From Devosia algicola (GTDB taxonomy: Bacteria; Pseudomonadota; Alphaproteobacteria; Rhizobiales; Devosiaceae), in NCBI RefSeq assembly GCF_028816455.1, contig NZ_CP118246.1, forward strand, positions 2,928,501 to 2,992,500: a stretch of 64,000 nucleotides of DNA, written 5' to 3'. Positions 52,026 to 63,187 of this stretch are shown in pieces; the first letter of the stretch is position 1; each line of letters opens with the position of its first letter. The notes beneath the pieces were generated by a model. It ran no database searches and was not told the DNA's origin. It saw only the letters and a program-made list of their open reading frames with translations. The position numbers and the translations under genes were made by a program.

Positions 52026-53559
52026 ATGCCGGATATCATCAAGGCGCTGGAAAGTCGGCGTGAGCAGGCCCGGCAGGGCGGTGGTAAGCGTCGCATTGAT
52101 GCCCAGCACGCCAAGGGCAAGGCTCAGCGCCCGTGAACGGCTCGACATCCTGCTCGACCCCGGCAGCTTTGAAGAATACGATATGTTCGTCACCCATCGC
52201 GCCACCGATTTCGGCATGGCCGACACCATCATTCCGGGCGACGGTGTGGTAACCGGCTGGGGCACCATCAATGGCCGTATCACCTATGTGTTTTCTCAGG
52301 ACTTTACTGTCTTTGGCGGTTCGCTGAGCGAAACCCATGCCAAAAAAATCTGCAAGATCATGGATCTGGCGCTGCAAAACGGCGCGCCGGTGATCGGGCT
52401 CAATGATAGTGGCGGGGCGCGTATTCAGGAAGGTGTCGCAAGCCTTGGCGGCTATGCCGATGTGTTCTGGCGCAATGTGCAGGCCTCGGGGGCCATTCCC
52501 CAGATTTCTGTGATCATGGGGCCCTGCGCCGGTGGTGCGGTCTACTCGCCCGCCATGACCGATTTCATCTATATGGTCAAAGACACCAGCTACATGTTTG
52601 TAACTGGCCCCGACGTGGTCAAAACCGTCACCAACGAAATCGTCACCGCCGAAGAATTGGGCGGAGCATCGACCCACACCAAGATTTCTGCCGTTGCCGA
52701 TGCCGCGTTCGACAATGATATCGAAACGCTTCTCGAAGTGCGGCGGCTGTTTGATTTCCTGCCCCTGTCTGCCGGTCATAAACCGCCCGTTCTGCCCTCA
52801 AGCGATAGTCCCGACCGCGCGGAAATCAGCCTTGATACCATCATTCCGGCCAGCCCCAACCAACCCTATGACATGCACGAAGTCATCGTCAAAATCGCTG
52901 ACGAGGCCAATTTTCTTGAACTGCAAAAAGACCATGCCGGCAATATTTTGACAGGCTTTATCCGGCTCGATGGCCAGCCGATAGGCGTTGTTGCCAATCA
53001 GCCGCTGGTATTGGCCGGGTGCCTGGATATTAACGCTGCCAAAAAAGCCGCTCGCTTCATTCGGTTTTGCGACAGTTTTGAAATCCCGATATTGACCCTT
53101 GTCGATGTCCCCGGCTTTTTGCCCGGCACCGCTCAGGAATATGGCGGCATCATCAAACACGGCGCGAAACTGCTGTTCGCCTATGCCGAAGCCACTGTCC
53201 CATTGGTCACCGTCATTACCCGCAAAGCCTATGGCGGTGCTTACGATGTGATGGCCTCCAAACATATCAAGGCAGACGTCAACTACGCCTGGCCCACCGC
53301 CGAAATCGCCGTGATGGGCGCCAGGGGTGCCGCCGAAATTCTCTATCGCTCCGAACTGACCGACAAGGAAAAGATCGCTAAACGGACCGCCGACTATGAA
53401 GCGCGCTTTGCCAACCCCTTCGTTGCCGCCGAACGCGGCTTTATCGACGACGTCATCATGCCCCACGGCACCCGCCGCCGCGTCATCCGCGCCTTCTCAA
53501 CGCTCAAGAACAAGCAGTCGGTTGGGCCCAGGAAGAAGCACGGGAACATTCCATTGTGA
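52026..53559 (+). CDS. pccB: Propionyl-CoA carboxylase beta subunit (frame broken)
   Basis: Carboxyltransferase subunit, about 510 residues after repair, adding CO2 from biotin to propionyl-CoA. Motifs: [64 protein letters not shown]. The N-terminus [20 protein letters not shown] starts at ATG 52026 behind GGGGGAG. The frame breaks at AGGCT 52120-52124; removing one G gives [16 protein letters not shown]. The stop overlaps the next start (GTGA). Confidence 0.94.
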
Positions 53560-54194
53560 GTAGGCACACGAAACATACCAGTTGGGTACACATCATCATC
53601 AGGGCACTTCATCGTCTCGGCGGCAGTGCGCCATACTCGGCTCTAAAGCCAGAGATTGCAGCCAGCGGCGAGCGTGAATTTCGAGGCAAATGGCGCCAGA
53701 CGGTAGAAGGGACGATTGAGGCGTTTTCAAGCGACTCAATTAGAGGTCACAAATTAGCTGATTTTGCTGGCGGCCCGCGGGATGTATTCCGCAAGGTGGG
53801 GCACGGCCATTGGGCTTTAAGGTCACTGGACAACCCGTTCGTTGCTGAAGCGCTGAATGGGATGAATCCTTCAGAATCTGCCGACAACAAGCGCGTATTT
53901 GTACATGAGCATTGGCGAGCTTGGCCTGGCGAGGGCGACGCGAAGGCCCCGACCATTGGCGTTGATACTTCTGCCTTGGTGGTTACGAGTGCCTGGAGCA
54001 CCGACCTTTACTTGACCGTGAAGTTCGAAAACGGGCTGCAGATTCTTGCGCCGCTCGCGTGGTTCCCTCAGCTGCTGTCCGCGTCGATGTCTGAGCGAGC
54101 CAAACTCGAGATTCATCCGGGTGGAGTCGGGTGGCCTGAACTTGAGCTGCAGGTGCTTGTTTCAGATCTATTTGCGGGGAACGGTACCCAATGA
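53556..54194 (+). CDS. Winged-helix plus DUF2442 protein between pccB and pccA
   Basis: 212 residues. Residues 10-90 ([39 protein letters not shown]) look like the winged-helix domain often found at the N-terminus of HNH/Mrr-type nucleases. Residues about 145-210 ([21 protein letters not shown] and [15 protein letters not shown]) match DUF2442, typical of toxin-antitoxin-linked small proteins. GTG 53556 overlaps the pccB stop and the stop overlaps pccA (ATGA). Codons such as AGA, TTA, CTA and CAC-poor runs differ from neighbours, suggesting acquired DNA. Function unknown. Confidence 0.72.
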   Translation: MSRHTKHTSWVHIIIRALHRLGGSAPYSALKPEIAASGEREFRGKWRQTVEGTIEAFSSDSIRGHKLADFAGGPRDVFRKVGHGHWALRSLDNPFVAEALNGMNPSESADNKRVFVHEHWRAWPGEGDAKAPTIGVDTSALVVTSAWSTDLYLTVKFENGLQILAPLAWFPQLLSASMSERAKLEIHPGGVGWPELELQVLVSDLFAGNGTQ

Positions 54195-56210
54195 TCCAAA
54201 AACTCCTCATTGCCAATCGCGGCGAGATTGCCTGTCGGATCATCAAGACCGCCAGAAAGCTCGGCATCAAAACCGTCGCGATTTATGCGGATGCTGACCG
54301 CGAAGCGCTGCATGTGCAAATGGCTGACGAGGCGGTTCATATCGGTCCGTCTCCAGCGGCACAAAGCTATCTGCAGATCGAAAAAATCATTGCCGCCTGC
54401 CAAGAGACCGGCGCCGATGCCGTCCATCCCGGCTATGGTTTCCTGTCCGAAAATTCAAAATTTGCCGAAGCGCTTGCCGCCGCCAACATCACATTCGTCG
54501 GCCCGCCGGTAAAAGCCATCGAGGCGATGGGCGACAAGATCACCTCCAAAAAACTCGCCGCCGAGGCGGGTGTTTCCACTGTGCCCGGCCATATGGGCCT
54601 GATCGACGATGCCGACGCGGCGGTGAGGATTGCCAGCGAAATCGGTTATCCGGTGATGATCAAGGCCAGTGCGGGCGGCGGCGGCAAGGGCATGCGCGTC
54701 GCCTATAATGACGAGGAGGCCCGCGAAGGTTTTGCCCGCTCAAAATCGGAAGCGGCGTCCTCTTTTGGCGATGACCGCATTTTCATTGAAAAATTTGTCA
54801 CCGAGCCGCGCCACATCGAAATTCAGGTGATCGGTGACACCCACGGCAACATTATCTATCTGGGCGAACGCGAGTGTTCGATCCAGCGGCGCAACCAAAA
54901 AGTCATCGAGGAAGCACCCAGCCCGTTTCTGGACGCCAGGACCCGCAGGGCCATGGGCGAACAGGCTGTGGCGCTGTGCAAGGCCGTGGGCTATTTCAGC
55001 GCCGGTACGGTTGAATTCATCGTCGATGCCAAGGCCAATTTCTATTTTCTGGAAATGAACACCCGCCTGCAGGTTGAACACCCCGTCACAGAGCCTGATC
55101 ACCGGTCTTGATCTGGTCGAACTGATGCTCCGCGTCGCTGCGGGCGAAAAACTGCCCTTGACCCAGGCCGAAGTGAAATTGAATGGCTGGGCCATCGAAT
55201 CCCGGCTTTATGCCGAAGACCCCTACCGCAATTTCCTACCCTCCACCGGTCGGCTGACACGCTATCGCCCGCCTGCGGAACGGGCCAGCGACTCCGTGGT
55301 TGTGCGTAACGATACCGGCGTGTTCGAGGGCGGCGAAATATCGACTTTTTATGATCCCATGATCGCAAAGCTTTGCGCCTGGGCACCCAACCGGCACGAT
55401 GCCATTGAGGCAATAGCCGAGGCGCTGGACGGGTTCGAGCTCGAAGGGGTCGGCAACAATTTGCCCTTCCTCTCCGCCGTCATGGATCAGGAACGTTTTC
55501 GCGCCGGACGCCTCACCACCAATTATATCGCCGAAGAATTCCCCGAAGGCTTTGCCGGGGCAAAGCTGCCCCATGGCCGTCTGTTTGAAGTCATCGCCGC
55601 CGCCGCCATGATGGCGTTGCAACGTGCCGAACGCCACGGCCAGACCAGTCGTGCCGCGCTCGGCGGCGGCACCGAAATATACGGCGAATGGAGCATAATC
55701 GTTGAGGGTGAACACTACCCGGTAAAACTGCACCGGCTCGAACCTGGCGGCACGTGGGAATTGAACCTTCTCGATAACAATGCGCAGGTTGATCGTTTTG
55801 ACTGGAGGCCCGGCGCGACCATCGCCACCATTCATTGGCACGGCGGTCAGATCAGTACGCTAAAAGTCACGCCAAACACCGCCGGCTGCCGCGTTCGCTA
55901 TCGCGGCGCCGACTTGACAGTGCAGGTTTTAACCCCGCACATCGCCGCACTCCTGCCGCTGATGCCGGTCAAAGTGCCGCCCGACATGAGCAAATTCCTG
56001 CTCTGCCCGATGCCTGGTCAGGTCGTGCGCGTCGATGTCAGTGAGGGCGATGTCGTCGAAGATGGCCAGACATTGGCCATCGTTGAAGCCATGAAAATGG
56101 AGAATGTGCTCAAGGCGCCCAAGCGCGCGCGCGTCGCCAAGCTCCATGTCGCGCCCGGTGCGGTCTTGGCAGTCGACGAGGTAATGATTGAATTTGAGGC
56201 TGTGCCATGA
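54191..56210 (+). CDS. pccA: Propionyl-CoA carboxylase alpha subunit, biotin protein (frame broken)
   Basis: Biotin carboxylase with biotin-carrier domain, about 672 residues after repair. Start [23 protein letters not shown] loop [15 protein letters not shown]; catalytic region [16 protein letters not shown]-terminal biotin site EAMKMEN. The frame breaks at AGCCT 55092-55096; removing one C gives [17 protein letters not shown]. The stop overlaps the mutase start (ATGA). The first step of propionyl-CoA assimilation. Confidence 0.95.
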
Positions 56211-58330
56211 GCCCAAAATCTCCCGCCGACCAATGGCGCGAACTGGCCGAACGCGAACTCAAGGCCGATCCCAAAATGCTCAACCGTGACTATGGCAATA
56301 TTGCTATCGAACCCGTTTACCTCGGCACCGATCCAGATGCCGAAATTCCCGGCGTCGAGCCATTCACCCGCGGCGTGCGCGCTACCATGTACGCCAATCG
56401 CCCCTGGACGATCCGCCAATATGCCGGTTTTTCCACCGCGCGCGAAAGCAATAGTTTTTACCGTCAAGCCCTGGCGGGCGGGCAAAAGGGCCTGTCGGTC
56501 GCCTTCGATCTGGCCACCCATCGTGGCTATGATAGCGACCATCCCCGCGTCATTGGCGATGTCGGCAAGGCCGGTGTTGCCATCGACAGCGTCGAGGACA
56601 TGAAAATTCTCTTTGATCAGATCCCGCTCGATCAGATGAGCGTGTCGATGACCATGAATGGCGCGGTGATCCCGGTGCTGGCGATGTTTATCGTCGCGGC
56701 CGAAGAGCAGGGCGTCAAACCCGACCAACTCTCGGGCACCATCCAGAATGATGTGCTCAAAGAGTTCATGGTCCGCAACACCTATATTTATCCCCCCGAG
56801 CCCTCGATGCGCATTGTCGGGGACATCATCGCCTGGACCGCCCAACACGCCCCCAAATTCAATTCGGTGTCGATTTCGGGCTATCACATGCACGAAGCGG
56901 GGGCGACCGCAGTGCAGGAACTGGCCTATACGCTGGCTGATGGCATGGAATATGTGCGTGCCGCCATGGCCAAGGGGCTCGATATCGACGCCTTCGCCCC
57001 CCGACTCAGCTTCTTTTTCGGCATTGGCATGAACTTTTTTCTCGAAGTCGCCAAATTGCGTGCGGCCCGCCAACTCTGGTCGCGCATTATGACTGATCTG
57101 GGCGCCAAGGACCCGCGCTCAAAAATGCTGCGCACCCACTGCCAGACCTCGGGCGTGTCGCTGACCGAACAGGACCCGCACAATAATATCGTGCGTACAA
57201 CCATCGAGGCGCTGGCCGCGACGCTGGGCGGCACGCAAAGCCTGCACACCAATTCCTTCGATGAAGCCATCGCGCTCCCCACCGAATTTTCCAGCCGCAT
57301 TGCCCGCAATACCCAATTGATCCTTCAGCACGAAAGCCGCATCACCGACGTGGTGGATCCACTTGGCGGCTCCTATTATGTGGAAGCGCTCACAACCAGC
57401 CTGGTTGAACAGGCCAGCCTGCTGATCGACGACGCTGAAGTAGCTGGCGGCATGACCCGGGCCGTCGCCGAAGGTACCCCGAAACTCGAAATCGAAAAAG
57501 CCGCCGCCGTGCGTCAGGCGCGCGTTGATCGCGGTGAGGATGTGATTGTCGGCGTCAATCGCTATCGCCTCGATACCGAGGCGCCGTTGGAAGTGCGTGA
57601 TATTGACAATGCCCGCGTCCGCGCCGAACAGGTTGAACGTCTTGCCGAAGTCCGCCGAACCCGTGACGACAGCGCCGTTACCGCAGCGCTGGACGCCCTG
57701 CGCGAATATGCCGCCATGGATGAGGGCAATCTGTTGAGTGCGGCAGTCAATGCCGCCCGCGCTCGCGCCACCCTGGGCGAAGTTTCCGCCGCCATGGAGG
57801 ATATCTTTGGCCGCTACACTGCTACAACGCGCCTCATTTCCGGGGTTTATGCCCAAAGCTATGCCGACGACCCGCAATATGCCGAATTGAGCCGCCGCAT
57901 CGCGGCGTTCAAGGCAGATCGTACCCGCTCACCGGCTATTTTCATCGCCAAGATGGGGCAGGACGGTCATGACCGCGGCGCCAAGATCATCGCTTCGGCC
58001 TTTGCTGATCTCGGCTTCGATGTACAGATTGGTGCGCTGTTCGAAACCGCTGCCGAAGTCGCTGACCAGGCCGGTGACCTGCGCGTCGATGCCATTGGCG
58101 TTTCCTCTCTGGCGGCGGGACACAAGACGCTTGTGCCCGCCTTGATCGATGCATTGCAGGCCCGTGGTCTGGGCCATATTGCGGTCATCGTTGGCGGTGT
58201 CATTCCCGAGGCGGATTATGACTTCCTGCACGAGGCCGGCGTTGTCGAAATCTTCGGCCCCGGCACCAATGTGCTCGAAGCCGCCTATGCGGTGCTTGGC
58301 CAGATCGAAGGAAAGTTGACCAACAAATGA
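56207..58330 (+). CDS. scpA: Methylmalonyl-CoA mutase
   Basis: Single-chain adenosylcobalamin enzyme, 707 residues, interconverting (R)-methylmalonyl-CoA and succinyl-CoA. N-terminal barrel with MDTPIFMTNGA-type region here as [36 protein letters not shown] and CoA-binding [12 protein letters not shown]-terminal B12 domain with [14 protein letters not shown] (D-x-H-x-x-G), [10 protein letters not shown] and GGVIP. No MeaB chaperone gene is adjacent. It overlaps pccA and mce by 4 bases each, forming a tight operon. Confidence 0.95.
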   Translation: MSPKSPADQWRELAERELKADPKMLNRDYGNIAIEPVYLGTDPDAEIPGVEPFTRGVRATMYANRPWTIRQYAGFSTARESNSFYRQALAGGQKGLSVAFDLATHRGYDSDHPRVIGDVGKAGVAIDSVEDMKILFDQIPLDQMSVSMTMNGAVIPVLAMFIVAAEEQGVKPDQLSGTIQNDVLKEFMVRNTYIYPPEPSMRIVGDIIAWTAQHAPKFNSVSISGYHMHEAGATAVQELAYTLADGMEYVRAAMAKGLDIDAFAPRLSFFFGIGMNFFLEVAKLRAARQLWSRIMTDLGAKDPRSKMLRTHCQTSGVSLTEQDPHNNIVRTTIEALAATLGGTQSLHTNSFDEAIALPTEFSSRIARNTQLILQHESRITDVVDPLGGSYYVEALTTSLVEQASLLIDDAEVAGGMTRAVAEGTPKLEIEKAAAVRQARVDRGEDVIVGVNRYRLDTEAPLEVRDIDNARVRAEQVERLAEVRRTRDDSAVTAALDALREYAAMDEGNLLSAAVNAARARATLGEVSAAMEDIFGRYTATTRLISGVYAQSYADDPQYAELSRRIAAFKADRTRSPAIFIAKMGQDGHDRGAKIIASAFADLGFDVQIGALFETAAEVADQAGDLRVDAIGVSSLAAGHKTLVPALIDALQARGLGHIAVIVGGVIPEADYDFLHEAGVVEIFGPGTNVLEAAYAVLGQIEGKLTNK

Positions 58331-58731
58331 TCGGTCGCCTCAACCATGTCGCCATCGCCGTGCCGGACCTGATGGCCGCATCCGCGCACTACCGTGACGG
58401 GCTGGGTGCCACGGTCGGTCCGGTGCAGGTCTTGGCTGAACACGGCGTTCGCGTGGCATTTATCGATGTCGCCAATACGCGAATTGAATTGCTCGAGGCA
58501 CTCGATCAAACCTCCCCGATTGCTTCATTCATGGCGCGCAACCCCGGCGGTGGCATGCATCATATGTGCTTCGAAGTGCCCGATCTCGACGCAGCTATGC
58601 GCCGCCTGGTCGATGCCGGAGCCCGCGTGCTCGGCGATGGCACGCCCAAAATCGGGGCGCACGGCCGTCCGGTAGTTTTCCTCCACCCCAAGGATTTCGA
58701 CGGCACACTGATCGAACTTGAACAAGTTTGA
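58327..58731 (+). CDS. mce: Methylmalonyl-CoA epimerase
   Basis: 134-residue VOC-fold metalloenzyme converting (S)- to (R)-methylmalonyl-CoA. Motifs [11 protein letters not shown] with metal His, [25 protein letters not shown] with His, and [15 protein letters not shown] with the final Glu. It completes the pccAB-mcm-mce route from propionyl-CoA to succinyl-CoA and overlaps the mutase stop. Confidence 0.93.
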   Translation: MIGRLNHVAIAVPDLMAASAHYRDGLGATVGPVQVLAEHGVRVAFIDVANTRIELLEALDQTSPIASFMARNPGGGMHHMCFEVPDLDAAMRRLVDAGARVLGDGTPKIGAHGRPVVFLHPKDFDGTLIELEQV

Positions 58732-58762
58732 TTGTCCTTAGCAATACGCTGTCTTCCACTGA

Positions 58763-58797
58763 CTTTCGTTTTGACTTAAAATGGTACGAAACGAAAG
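58763..58797. promoter_or_regulatory. Inverted-repeat operator upstream of DeoR/GlpR-like gene
   Basis: CTTTCGTTT and AAACGAAAG form a perfect 9-base inverted repeat with a 17-base spacer, 8 bases before the regulator start. The TTTCGTTT half-site is typical of GlpR-type DeoR proteins, so autoregulation is likely. TTGACTTAAAATGGTAC within it may include promoter elements. Confidence 0.6.
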
Positions 58798-58805
58798 CAA
58801 TCCTG

Positions 58806-59567
58806 ATGGACCTGCTCACAAGACACGACGAAATCATTGCCCTTGCGCGCCAACAGGAGCGCGTGCTGGTTGACGATCTGGCCCACCATTTTGGCGTTAG
58901 TGTTCAGACAATCCGCAAGGACCTCAATGAACTATGCGAAAAACGCCTGCTCAAACGAGTGCATGGCGGCGCCATCATACCGTCCGGGGTCGAAAATCTC
59001 GAATATGAAGCCCGTCGGGATATGGCGGCACATGAAAAGGAAGCCATTGGCCGCGCTGCAGCCGCCCTGATCCCCAATCATTGCGCGCTTTTCATCAATA
59101 TCGGCACAACAACCGAGGCGGTCAGCAGGGCCTTGCTCGACCATCTCGGATTGATGGTCATCACCAACAATATCAATGTTGCCAATCGTATGCGCATCTA
59201 TCCCGAATTTGAAGTGGTGATTGCCGGAGGTGTCGTGCGCGGTTCGGATGGCGGCATTGTTGGCGAGGCGACGGTCGATTTCATCGAACAGTTCAAACTC
59301 GATTATGCCGTCATCGGCGCTTCAGCACTCGATGAAGACGGCGCCTTGCTCGATTTCGACTTTCGCGAGGTCAAGGTCGCCCAGGCCATCATTGCCAATG
59401 CCCGCCATGTCATTCTGGTCGCCGATGCCACCAAGTTCGAACGCGCCGCGCCGGTGCGGATCGCCCGCATCGATCAGATCGACACATTCATTACCGACAC
59501 CTGCCCCTCCAATCGTTTTCGCGCCCTGTGCGCCAATGCTGGTGTAACGCTGCTTGAAACCGCGTGA
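58806..59567 (+). CDS. DeoR-family regulator, GlpR-like
   Basis: 253 residues. N-terminal helix-turn-helix: LVDDLAHHFGVSVQTIRKDLNELCEKRLLKRVHGGA, the DeoR signature. C-terminal sugar-phosphate-sensing domain: FINIGTTTEAVSRALL, IAGGVVRGSDGGIVG, HVILVADATKFERAAP. The recognition-helix sequence QTIRKDLNEL and the TTTCGTTT operator suggest a glycerol-3-phosphate repressor, but no glp gene is adjacent. ATG 58806 lies just after the operator; upstream in-frame codons run through it and were not used. Confidence 0.85.
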   Translation: MDLLTRHDEIIALARQQERVLVDDLAHHFGVSVQTIRKDLNELCEKRLLKRVHGGAIIPSGVENLEYEARRDMAAHEKEAIGRAAAALIPNHCALFINIGTTTEAVSRALLDHLGLMVITNNINVANRMRIYPEFEVVIAGGVVRGSDGGIVGEATVDFIEQFKLDYAVIGASALDEDGALLDFDFREVKVAQAIIANARHVILVADATKFERAAPVRIARIDQIDTFITDTCPSNRFRALCANAGVTLLETA

Positions 59568-59699
59568 ACGGTGGGGTCTTTAGCGCGATAAGGTCCATTA
59601 ACCACAAAGGAACTCTGGCGCTTCGCGTAGCCATTGGTAAACCTTGGTTGACTAGCTTGAATGCAATGATTTGTGGCGCACCGGTCGACTGAGGGTACA

Positions 59700-62363
59700 G
59701 TGGCTAGAAAGTACAGTGAAACCGGATGGGCCCGGGCGCTTGGTCGCCGACGTTTGCAGGCGTTGGTTATTGCTGCAGGCCTTATCGTCATTGCTGCTGG
59801 CATTTTCGCCGATCTGCAAAACACCAATGTCGTCCATCAGCGCGCCCGCACCATGGTGCTCAACAATTTGTCGGTTGTGCGCGCCAAACTCGAAGGCAAT
59901 ATCAACGGCGATATTCAATTGGTTCGCGGTCTGGCTGGCGTTATCGCCAGCCACCCGCATTTGAGCACGACCGAATTTTCTCACCTCGCGCAAAATCTGC
60001 TCTCACAATCCAGTGCTTTGCGTTCGATCGCCATGGCGCCCGATCTGGTCGTCACCGCGACCTATCCTCGTACTGGCAACGAAAAAGCCATCGGGCTGAA
60101 CTATCTCACCAGCCCAACCCAGCGCGATGCGGTGTTGCGCGCCCGTAACACCGGGCAGATGGTTTTGGCTGGTCCAGTTGAGCTTGTGCAGGGCGGTACC
60201 GCCTTACTGGGTCGATTCCCGGTACATTACGGCGAAAATAATGCCTTCTGGGGCATAATTTCGTCCGTACTCGATGTCCGTCAACTCTATGCCGACAGCG
60301 GCCTTCTGGATCCCCAACTGCCCATCGACATCTCCATTGCCGGCAAGGACGCGACTGGTCATCTCGGGGCACGTTTTTTCGGACCCGACCTGAGCGCATC
60401 TGATGATCCGATTACCTCAGCGGTTAGTCTGCCGACCGGCTCTTGGGAGATATCGGCCGTCCCAAAGGGTGGCTGGGATGCCGTTCCAAACAACACCATC
60501 GTTTTTCGAACCATGATTGCGCTGTTCTGGGGTCTGCTTTTTATCCCGGGCTTTGTGGTTACGCGCTTGATGATCGAGCGTCACGACAATATTCGCGAAC
60601 TCGGGCGCCGCGAGATCGACCTGTCGCGCGTGTCCAGGCGATTGAGCCTGGCGCTTGGCGCCTCAAGGATCGGCGTGTGGGAACTTGATCTGGTCACCGG
60701 CGAACTGCTTTGGGACAAGCGGATGGACGAAATGTATGGCTGGACCGATCAGGTGGCACCCGACACCATCCACCGTTGGCTTGACCGCCTGCACCCAGAC
60801 GATGCAGGCCGTGCCGTAGAAGAGTTTGATCATGCACATCAAACTGGCGAGTATTTTTCTGACTTTCGCGTCATATTGCCGGACGCCAGCGTGCGTCACA
60901 TCCGCGGCATTGGTACGGTTTATACCTCCGAAGGCGAGACGCCCCGTATCGTTGGGGTCAATTGGGACGTAACGACCGATGTTGCGCTCAACGACGAACT
61001 CAAACGCGCCAACAGTTTGACTGAGGCACGCAACCGTGAACTTGAAATTGCCAAGGTGCGCATTGAGCATACCGCCTTGCACGATAGTCTGACCGGCCTG
61101 CCCAACCGGCGTTATCTCGACGAAACCCTGCGCGCTCATGCCGCCAATGGCTTTGACGATACCGGCAGCATAGGCTTGCTTCATATCGATCTGGACCGTT
61201 TCAAGCAGATCAACGACACCCTTGGGCATGCAGCGGGCGACGCGATGTTGATCCACGCCGCTACCATCCTGCGCCGTCATGCCCGGCCCGGCGATTTTGT
61301 GGCCAGGATCGGCGGTGATGAATTTGTTGTTGTTTCCAGCGTCGCCGATGGTCAGGGACGCCTGGCCGATATGGCACAGGCCATCGTCGGCCAGATGCGT
61401 CAGCCAGCTTACTATCAGGGTCACGAATGTCGCTTTGGCGTCAGCATTGGTATTGCCATGGAGTGCGAGGGCGAGATTGATGTCAAACGTCTGCTGGTCG
61501 ATGCTGATATTGCGCTTTATCGCGCCAAGGCGCGCGGTCGCAATCGCTATGAGTTCTTCACCAAGGCCCTTCAGGCCCAGGTCGTCCATACCAAACGCGT
61601 TGCCGATCAGATCCTGAGTGGCATCGAGCAAAACCAGTTCATCACCCATTACCAGCCACAGTTCAGCGCCAAATCATTTGACCTGATTGGCGTGGAAGCG
61701 CTGGCGCGCTGGAACCATCCCACCGAGGGCCTGCGCACGCCCGATCGTTTCCTCCAGGTTGCGGAGGAATTGAACGTGGTCGCAACGATTGATCGACTGG
61801 TTTTGGAGCAAACCCTTGCCGATCTGGCCAAATGGGAACGCAACGGCGTCGACGTGCCGCGTGCATCAGTCAATGTCTCGCTACGCCGCCTCAATGATGA
61901 GGATCTGATTTCCGGCTTGCGGGAATTGGACATCGCGCCGGGCCGCATCTCGTTCGAGCTGGTCGAATCCATTTATCTCGATGAGAAGGATGAACTGGTC
62001 GGCTGGAACATCGATCAGATCAAGGAACTTGGTATCGATATCGAGATCGATGATTTTGGCACCGGTTACGCCTCCATCGTCTCGCTGCAAAAACTGCGCC
62101 CCAAGAGGCTCAAGATCGACCGGCAACTTGTCAGACCCATCGTCAATGATCCAGCCCAACGGCGCCTGGTCCAGTCCATCGTCGACATCGGGAAATCGCT
62201 GGATATCGCTGTGGTCGCCGAAGGCGTTGAAACCATGGACCACGCTCGCGTCCTGGGTGATCTGGGTTGCGACATATTGCAGGGTTATATATTCGCCCGC
62301 CCGATGAGCGCCGACGATCTGGCGCTCTTCGTTACCGCCCAGCGATGGCGCACAGCCGTTTAG
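59700..62363 (+). CDS. Membrane GGDEF-EAL protein with periplasmic sensor and PAS
   Basis: About 887 residues: cytoplasmic start, membrane segment (ALVIAAGLIVIAAGIF), CHASE-like periplasmic domain, second membrane segment (MIALFWGLLFIPGFVV), PAS, GGDEF, EAL. The cyclase site RIGGDEFVVV is intact with an inhibitory-site motif RPGD five residues before. The phosphodiesterase site has GVEALARW, SVNVSLRRL, FELVES, DDFGTGYAS, LKIDRQLV and VVAEGVET, all intact. It could both make and degrade c-di-GMP. GTG 59700 has GAGGG 4 bases upstream; GTG 59673 is an alternative. Confidence 0.88.
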   Translation: MARKYSETGWARALGRRRLQALVIAAGLIVIAAGIFADLQNTNVVHQRARTMVLNNLSVVRAKLEGNINGDIQLVRGLAGVIASHPHLSTTEFSHLAQNLLSQSSALRSIAMAPDLVVTATYPRTGNEKAIGLNYLTSPTQRDAVLRARNTGQMVLAGPVELVQGGTALLGRFPVHYGENNAFWGIISSVLDVRQLYADSGLLDPQLPIDISIAGKDATGHLGARFFGPDLSASDDPITSAVSLPTGSWEISAVPKGGWDAVPNNTIVFRTMIALFWGLLFIPGFVVTRLMIERHDNIRELGRREIDLSRVSRRLSLALGASRIGVWELDLVTGELLWDKRMDEMYGWTDQVAPDTIHRWLDRLHPDDAGRAVEEFDHAHQTGEYFSDFRVILPDASVRHIRGIGTVYTSEGETPRIVGVNWDVTTDVALNDELKRANSLTEARNRELEIAKVRIEHTALHDSLTGLPNRRYLDETLRAHAANGFDDTGSIGLLHIDLDRFKQINDTLGHAAGDAMLIHAATILRRHARPGDFVARIGGDEFVVVSSVADGQGRLADMAQAIVGQMRQPAYYQGHECRFGVSIGIAMECEGEIDVKRLLVDADIALYRAKARGRNRYEFFTKALQAQVVHTKRVADQILSGIEQNQFITHYQPQFSAKSFDLIGVEALARWNHPTEGLRTPDRFLQVAEELNVVATIDRLVLEQTLADLAKWERNGVDVPRASVNVSLRRLNDEDLISGLRELDIAPGRISFELVESIYLDEKDELVGWNIDQIKELGIDIEIDDFGTGYASIVSLQKLRPKRLKIDRQLVRPIVNDPAQRRLVQSIVDIGKSLDIAVVAEGVETMDHARVLGDLGCDILQGYIFARPMSADDLALFVTAQRWRTAV

Positions 62364-63187
62364 GCCGCCGATTTTCGCGCCAGCCGCGCCTTGATGCTGC
62401 TGATATCGGTGCGCGGCGTCGCTGCAAAAAGGGTGCGGGTATAGTCGTGCTGGGGGTCCTCAAATACCGCGTCGCGACTACCATGTTCGACCACTTCGCC
62501 AAAATACATCACCATGACCTCATCGGCGATATAGCGCACCACGGACAAATCGTGACTGATAAATACAAAGGTTAGGCCGAACTCGTCCTGCAAATCCTTG
62601 AGCAGGTTGAGGATCTGCGCCTGCACCGAAAGATCGAGCGCCGACACCGGTTCGTCGAGCACCAGAAATGATGGGTTGAGCATCAGGGCCCGGGCAATGG
62701 CGATGCGCTGGCGCTGCCCACCCGAAAACATGTGCGGATAGCGATTAAAGTGTTCTTCCTGCAGACCCACCTTGAGCAGCATGGTCATCGCCTTGTCGCG
62801 CCGCTCCGCCGGGCTCATCGAGGTGTTGAGCAACAAGGGTTCGGCCAGCACCGAGCCGATTTTCTGGCGCGGATTGAGCGACCCATAGGGGTTTTGAAAA
62901 ACGATTTGCACCTTGCGGCGCAGCGCTGCGCTCACCCCATGACGCGCCTCCACCGTCGCTCCATCGACAATGATCTCGCCTGATGTCTGCTGGTCGATCA
63001 GCGTAATCATCCGGGCCAGCGTCGACTTGCCACAGCCGCTTTCCCCCACCACAGCCAGCGTCTTGCCCTTTTCAAGGGTAAAGCTGACATCCTTGACCGC
63101 ATGAACCACTTTGGCCGGGCGAAACGGCCCACCGCTCGACACATAGTCGCGCCGAAGGTTTTTGACTTCAAGAACCGGCACACTCAT
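62360..63187 (-). CDS. Peptide-type ABC transporter ATPase, DppF-like
   Basis: 275 residues. P-loop GESGCGKSTLARMI, Q-loop IVFQNPYGSLNPR, signature FSGGQRQRIAIARAL, Walker B FLVLDEPVSALD, His switch FISHDLSVVRYI; then the oligopeptide C-terminal extension (HDYTRTLFAATP). It pairs with the next ATPase in a dipeptide/oligopeptide (or nickel-type) importer. Its end overlaps the convergent GGDEF-EAL gene by 4 bases and its start overlaps the neighbour (ATGA). Confidence 0.9.
   Translation of the reverse strand: MSVPVLEVKNLRRDYVSSGGPFRPAKVVHAVKDVSFTLEKGKTLAVVGESGCGKSTLARMITLIDQQTSGEIIVDGATVEARHGVSAALRRKVQIVFQNPYGSLNPRQKIGSVLAEPLLLNTSMSPAERRDKAMTMLLKVGLQEEHFNRYPHMFSGGQRQRIAIARALMLNPSFLVLDEPVSALDLSVQAQILNLLKDLQDEFGLTFVFISHDLSVVRYIADEVMVMYFGEVVEHGSRDAVFEDPQHDYTRTLFAATPRTDISSIKARLARKSAA

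Noticed and set aside
56018-57073. 351-codon open frame on the minus strand over pccA/scpA
   Set aside because: A high-GC antisense shadow; composition rich in Gly/His/Asp with no recognisable domain.
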